A stretch of 64,000 nt of DNA from Nocardia sp. CDC159 (lineage in GTDB: Bacteria > Actinomycetota > Actinomycetes > Mycobacteriales > Mycobacteriaceae): NCBI RefSeq assembly GCF_023740735.1, contig NZ_JAMRXH010000023.1:42929-106928 (forward strand), read 5' to 3'. Of this stretch, positions 63,143-64,000 are shown one piece after another. Position 1 is the stretch's first letter, and the number at the start of each line of letters is the position of its first letter. The position numbers and the translations under genes are program-made. The notes under the pieces are model-generated. The model was not told the origin of the DNA and ran no database searches. It saw only the letters and a list, made by a program, of their open reading frames with translations.

Positions 63143-63670
63143 GTGGTTTCAGAGGAGGAGCGGGTCGTGATCGCCCGGATACGCCTGCCACCACCCGCCG
63201 ACGTGACCGAAGCCTTACGAAAACTGAAGCGGCTACAGAAGACCGAATGCCTGGCCCTGGGCATTCCATGGTCGGATGACCGGCTCATCGCGGTGCACGA
63301 AGACGGTACCCCCGTCCGGCCCGAATGGTATTCCGACGAGTTCCACCGGTTACGGCGTCGGCTCGGTCTACGCCGCATCCACCTGAAAGGGCTGCGCAAC
63401 ACCTCGGTAACTCTCATGCTCGCCCGCGGTATCCATCCGCACACCGTCGCGACCTGGCACGGGCACGACCCAGCGGTCTCACACACCGTCTACAACAACC
63501 CGCAGCCGGAGGACCTCCGAGCAGCCGGGACCACACTGTTCAGCGCGACTCCGAGACCGCGGATTCAGCGTTGGCACACCGTTGGCACACTGAACGATGT
63601 TCAAGAAAAATCCCGAAACCAGCAAACCCCTCCCGACGCTGGTCAGGAGGGGTTTTCACCGTCGGGCTGA
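63143..63670 (+). pseudogene. Tyrosine recombinase (phage integrase), C-terminal fragment
   Basis: A 175-residue frame from GTG 63143 contains the C-terminal catalytic half: HLKGLRNTSVTLMLARGIHP, HTVATWHGHDPAVSHTVYNN. In active enzymes the second box reads LRHT; here LRNT lacks that His. The WHGH box His and the presumed nucleophile Tyr (VYNN) remain. The core-binding and first half of the catalytic domain are missing, so it is a fragment. It runs directly into a terminator and a tRNA-derived att-like sequence. Its tail is repeated at 4731-4862. Confidence 0.8.
63627..63656 (+). terminator. Rho-independent terminator within integrase 3' end
   Basis: CCCCTCC (63627-63633) pairs with GGAGGGG (63646-63652) around a 12-base loop holding the same CGACGCTGGTC sequence as the left copy at 4814-4839, followed by TTTT. 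Confidence 0.75.
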
Positions 63671-63702
63671 CAGGATTTGACCTGCGACCCCTTGACCCCC
63701 AG
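63661..63702 (-). repeat. tRNA-Pro(GGG) 3'-half fragment, att-like (right copy)
   Basis: On the minus strand it reads CTGGGGGTCAAG, i.e. an anticodon loop with GGG and the 3' side of the stem, then a T arm with one base missing (GGTCAAAT instead of GGTTCAAAT) and CAGCCCGAC. The parent is tRNA-Pro(GGG). It is a direct repeat of 4843-4885, with the first 20 bases identical. Not a working tRNA. Confidence 0.7.
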
Positions 63703-63878
63703 AAATCCGGATCCGCTATCTCTGCACGTCACGAACGGTATGCCTTCGTTCCGGATACCGTGCGACCCCGCGATGTTCGTGTCCGCGCAGCGCGTGTGGT
63801 CCCCAGATGGTCCCCAAGCCAGCGGATTCGACCGGGCCATCATCCGCCCTGGCCATCCCACCCACCCGGTAGTGACTA

Positions 63879-64000
63879 GGGCGTGTCCTGTAAGTCATCG
63901 CAGCCAGAGGATGATGGCGGCGATGGTGAGTTCGGCCTGGTAGTAGGCGGCGCGTTTGGCGTAGCGGGTGGCCAGCTCCCGGAATTGTTTGAGCCGGTTG
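63879..64000 (-). mobile_element. IS5-like insertion sequence, end only
   Basis: The terminal sequence GGGCGTGTCCTGTAAGT at the left end is typical of actinobacterial IS5-group elements, and the transposase end follows immediately. The rest lies outside the window, so family assignment is from these two features. Confidence 0.7.
63895..64000 (-). CDS. IS5-family transposase, C-terminal end (continues beyond window)
   Basis: The last 34 codons read NRLKQFRELATRYAKRAAYY and end AELTIAAIILWLR before the stop at 63895-63897. This C-terminus is characteristic of actinobacterial IS5-family DDE transposases, where the Y-[AD]KR-x2-YY segment follows the catalytic Glu helix. Its start is beyond position 64000. 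Confidence 0.8.
   Translation of the reverse strand, partial: NRLKQFRELATRYAKRAAYYQAELTIAAIILWLR

Noticed and set aside
1..64000. CRISPR arrays, rRNA and complete tRNA genes
   Set aside because: No regularly spaced repeats, no rRNA sequence and no complete tRNA were recognised; only the two tRNA-Pro 3' fragments were seen.

Overview
The window is high-GC actinobacterial DNA, most likely from Nocardia or a close mycolate-containing relative. Indicators are an MmpL-type RND exporter, an EspR-like regulator, a DUF3558-type lipoprotein, a TIGR03086 (mycothiol-enzyme-like) protein, CGNR and AraC regulators, and frequent GTG/TTG starts with ATGA/GTGA gene overlaps. The genus is inferred, not proven.

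Layout. 1-3 kb: an MmpL exporter followed by a NarL-type sensor kinase cut by the window edge. 3-5 kb: decayed phage/island DNA (HNH endonuclease, integrase tail, terminator and a tRNA-Pro 3' fragment). The same integrase-tail/terminator/tRNA-fragment unit recurs in the same orientation at 63.1-63.7 kb, so about 58.8 kb between them may be an old island or several tandem ones. 5-6 kb: an unknown HTH-like protein. 6.8-25 kb: a terpenoid biosynthetic locus. 25.7-32.7 kb: AraC, CGNR and EspR-like regulators, a secreted ADP-ribosyltransferase toxin candidate and a small secreted protein. 33-48 kb: alpha/beta hydrolase, diguanylate cyclase, metallo-beta-lactamase-fold hydrolase with a LysR regulator, NCS1 permease, an NMT1-type ABC importer, a TMEM175-like channel and a TetR/oxidoreductase pair with visible operators. 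48-57.4 kb: two secreted proteins, MFS exporter, carboxylesterase, and a CoA-transferase/acyl-CoA dehydrogenase operon. 57.6-58.9 kb: a frameshifted IS30-family element. 59-64 kb: lipoprotein, small genes, integrase remnant and the end of an IS5-like element.

The central system is the terpenoid locus. It carries all six genes needed to make IPP and DMAPP from acetoacetyl-CoA and acetyl-CoA: mvaS, mvaA, mvaK1, mvaK2, mvaD and a type 2 isomerase. They sit in two leftward operons on either side of a rightward operon: polyprenyl diphosphate synthase, family 2B encapsulin shell protein, terpene cyclase, second family 2B encapsulin shell protein, and an unknown 77-residue protein. Two tandem P450s and a carotenoid-oxygenase-like enzyme are candidate tailoring enzymes, and an XRE regulator heads the mvaK1-mvaS operon. 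The likely scheme is a dedicated C5 supply feeding an allylic diphosphate synthase and a terpene cyclase that may be enclosed in a two-subunit protein nanocompartment. No geranyl-diphosphate methyltransferase is present, so this is not a standard 2-methylisoborneol locus.

The second notable object is the 854-residue secreted protein at 26959-29523. It has a pertussis/cholera-type ADP-ribosyltransferase domain followed by a cysteine-bracketed RVKR furin-type loop closely resembling that of diphtheria toxin, then a hydrophobic segment and a long helical tail: a plausible AB-type toxin of unfamiliar architecture.
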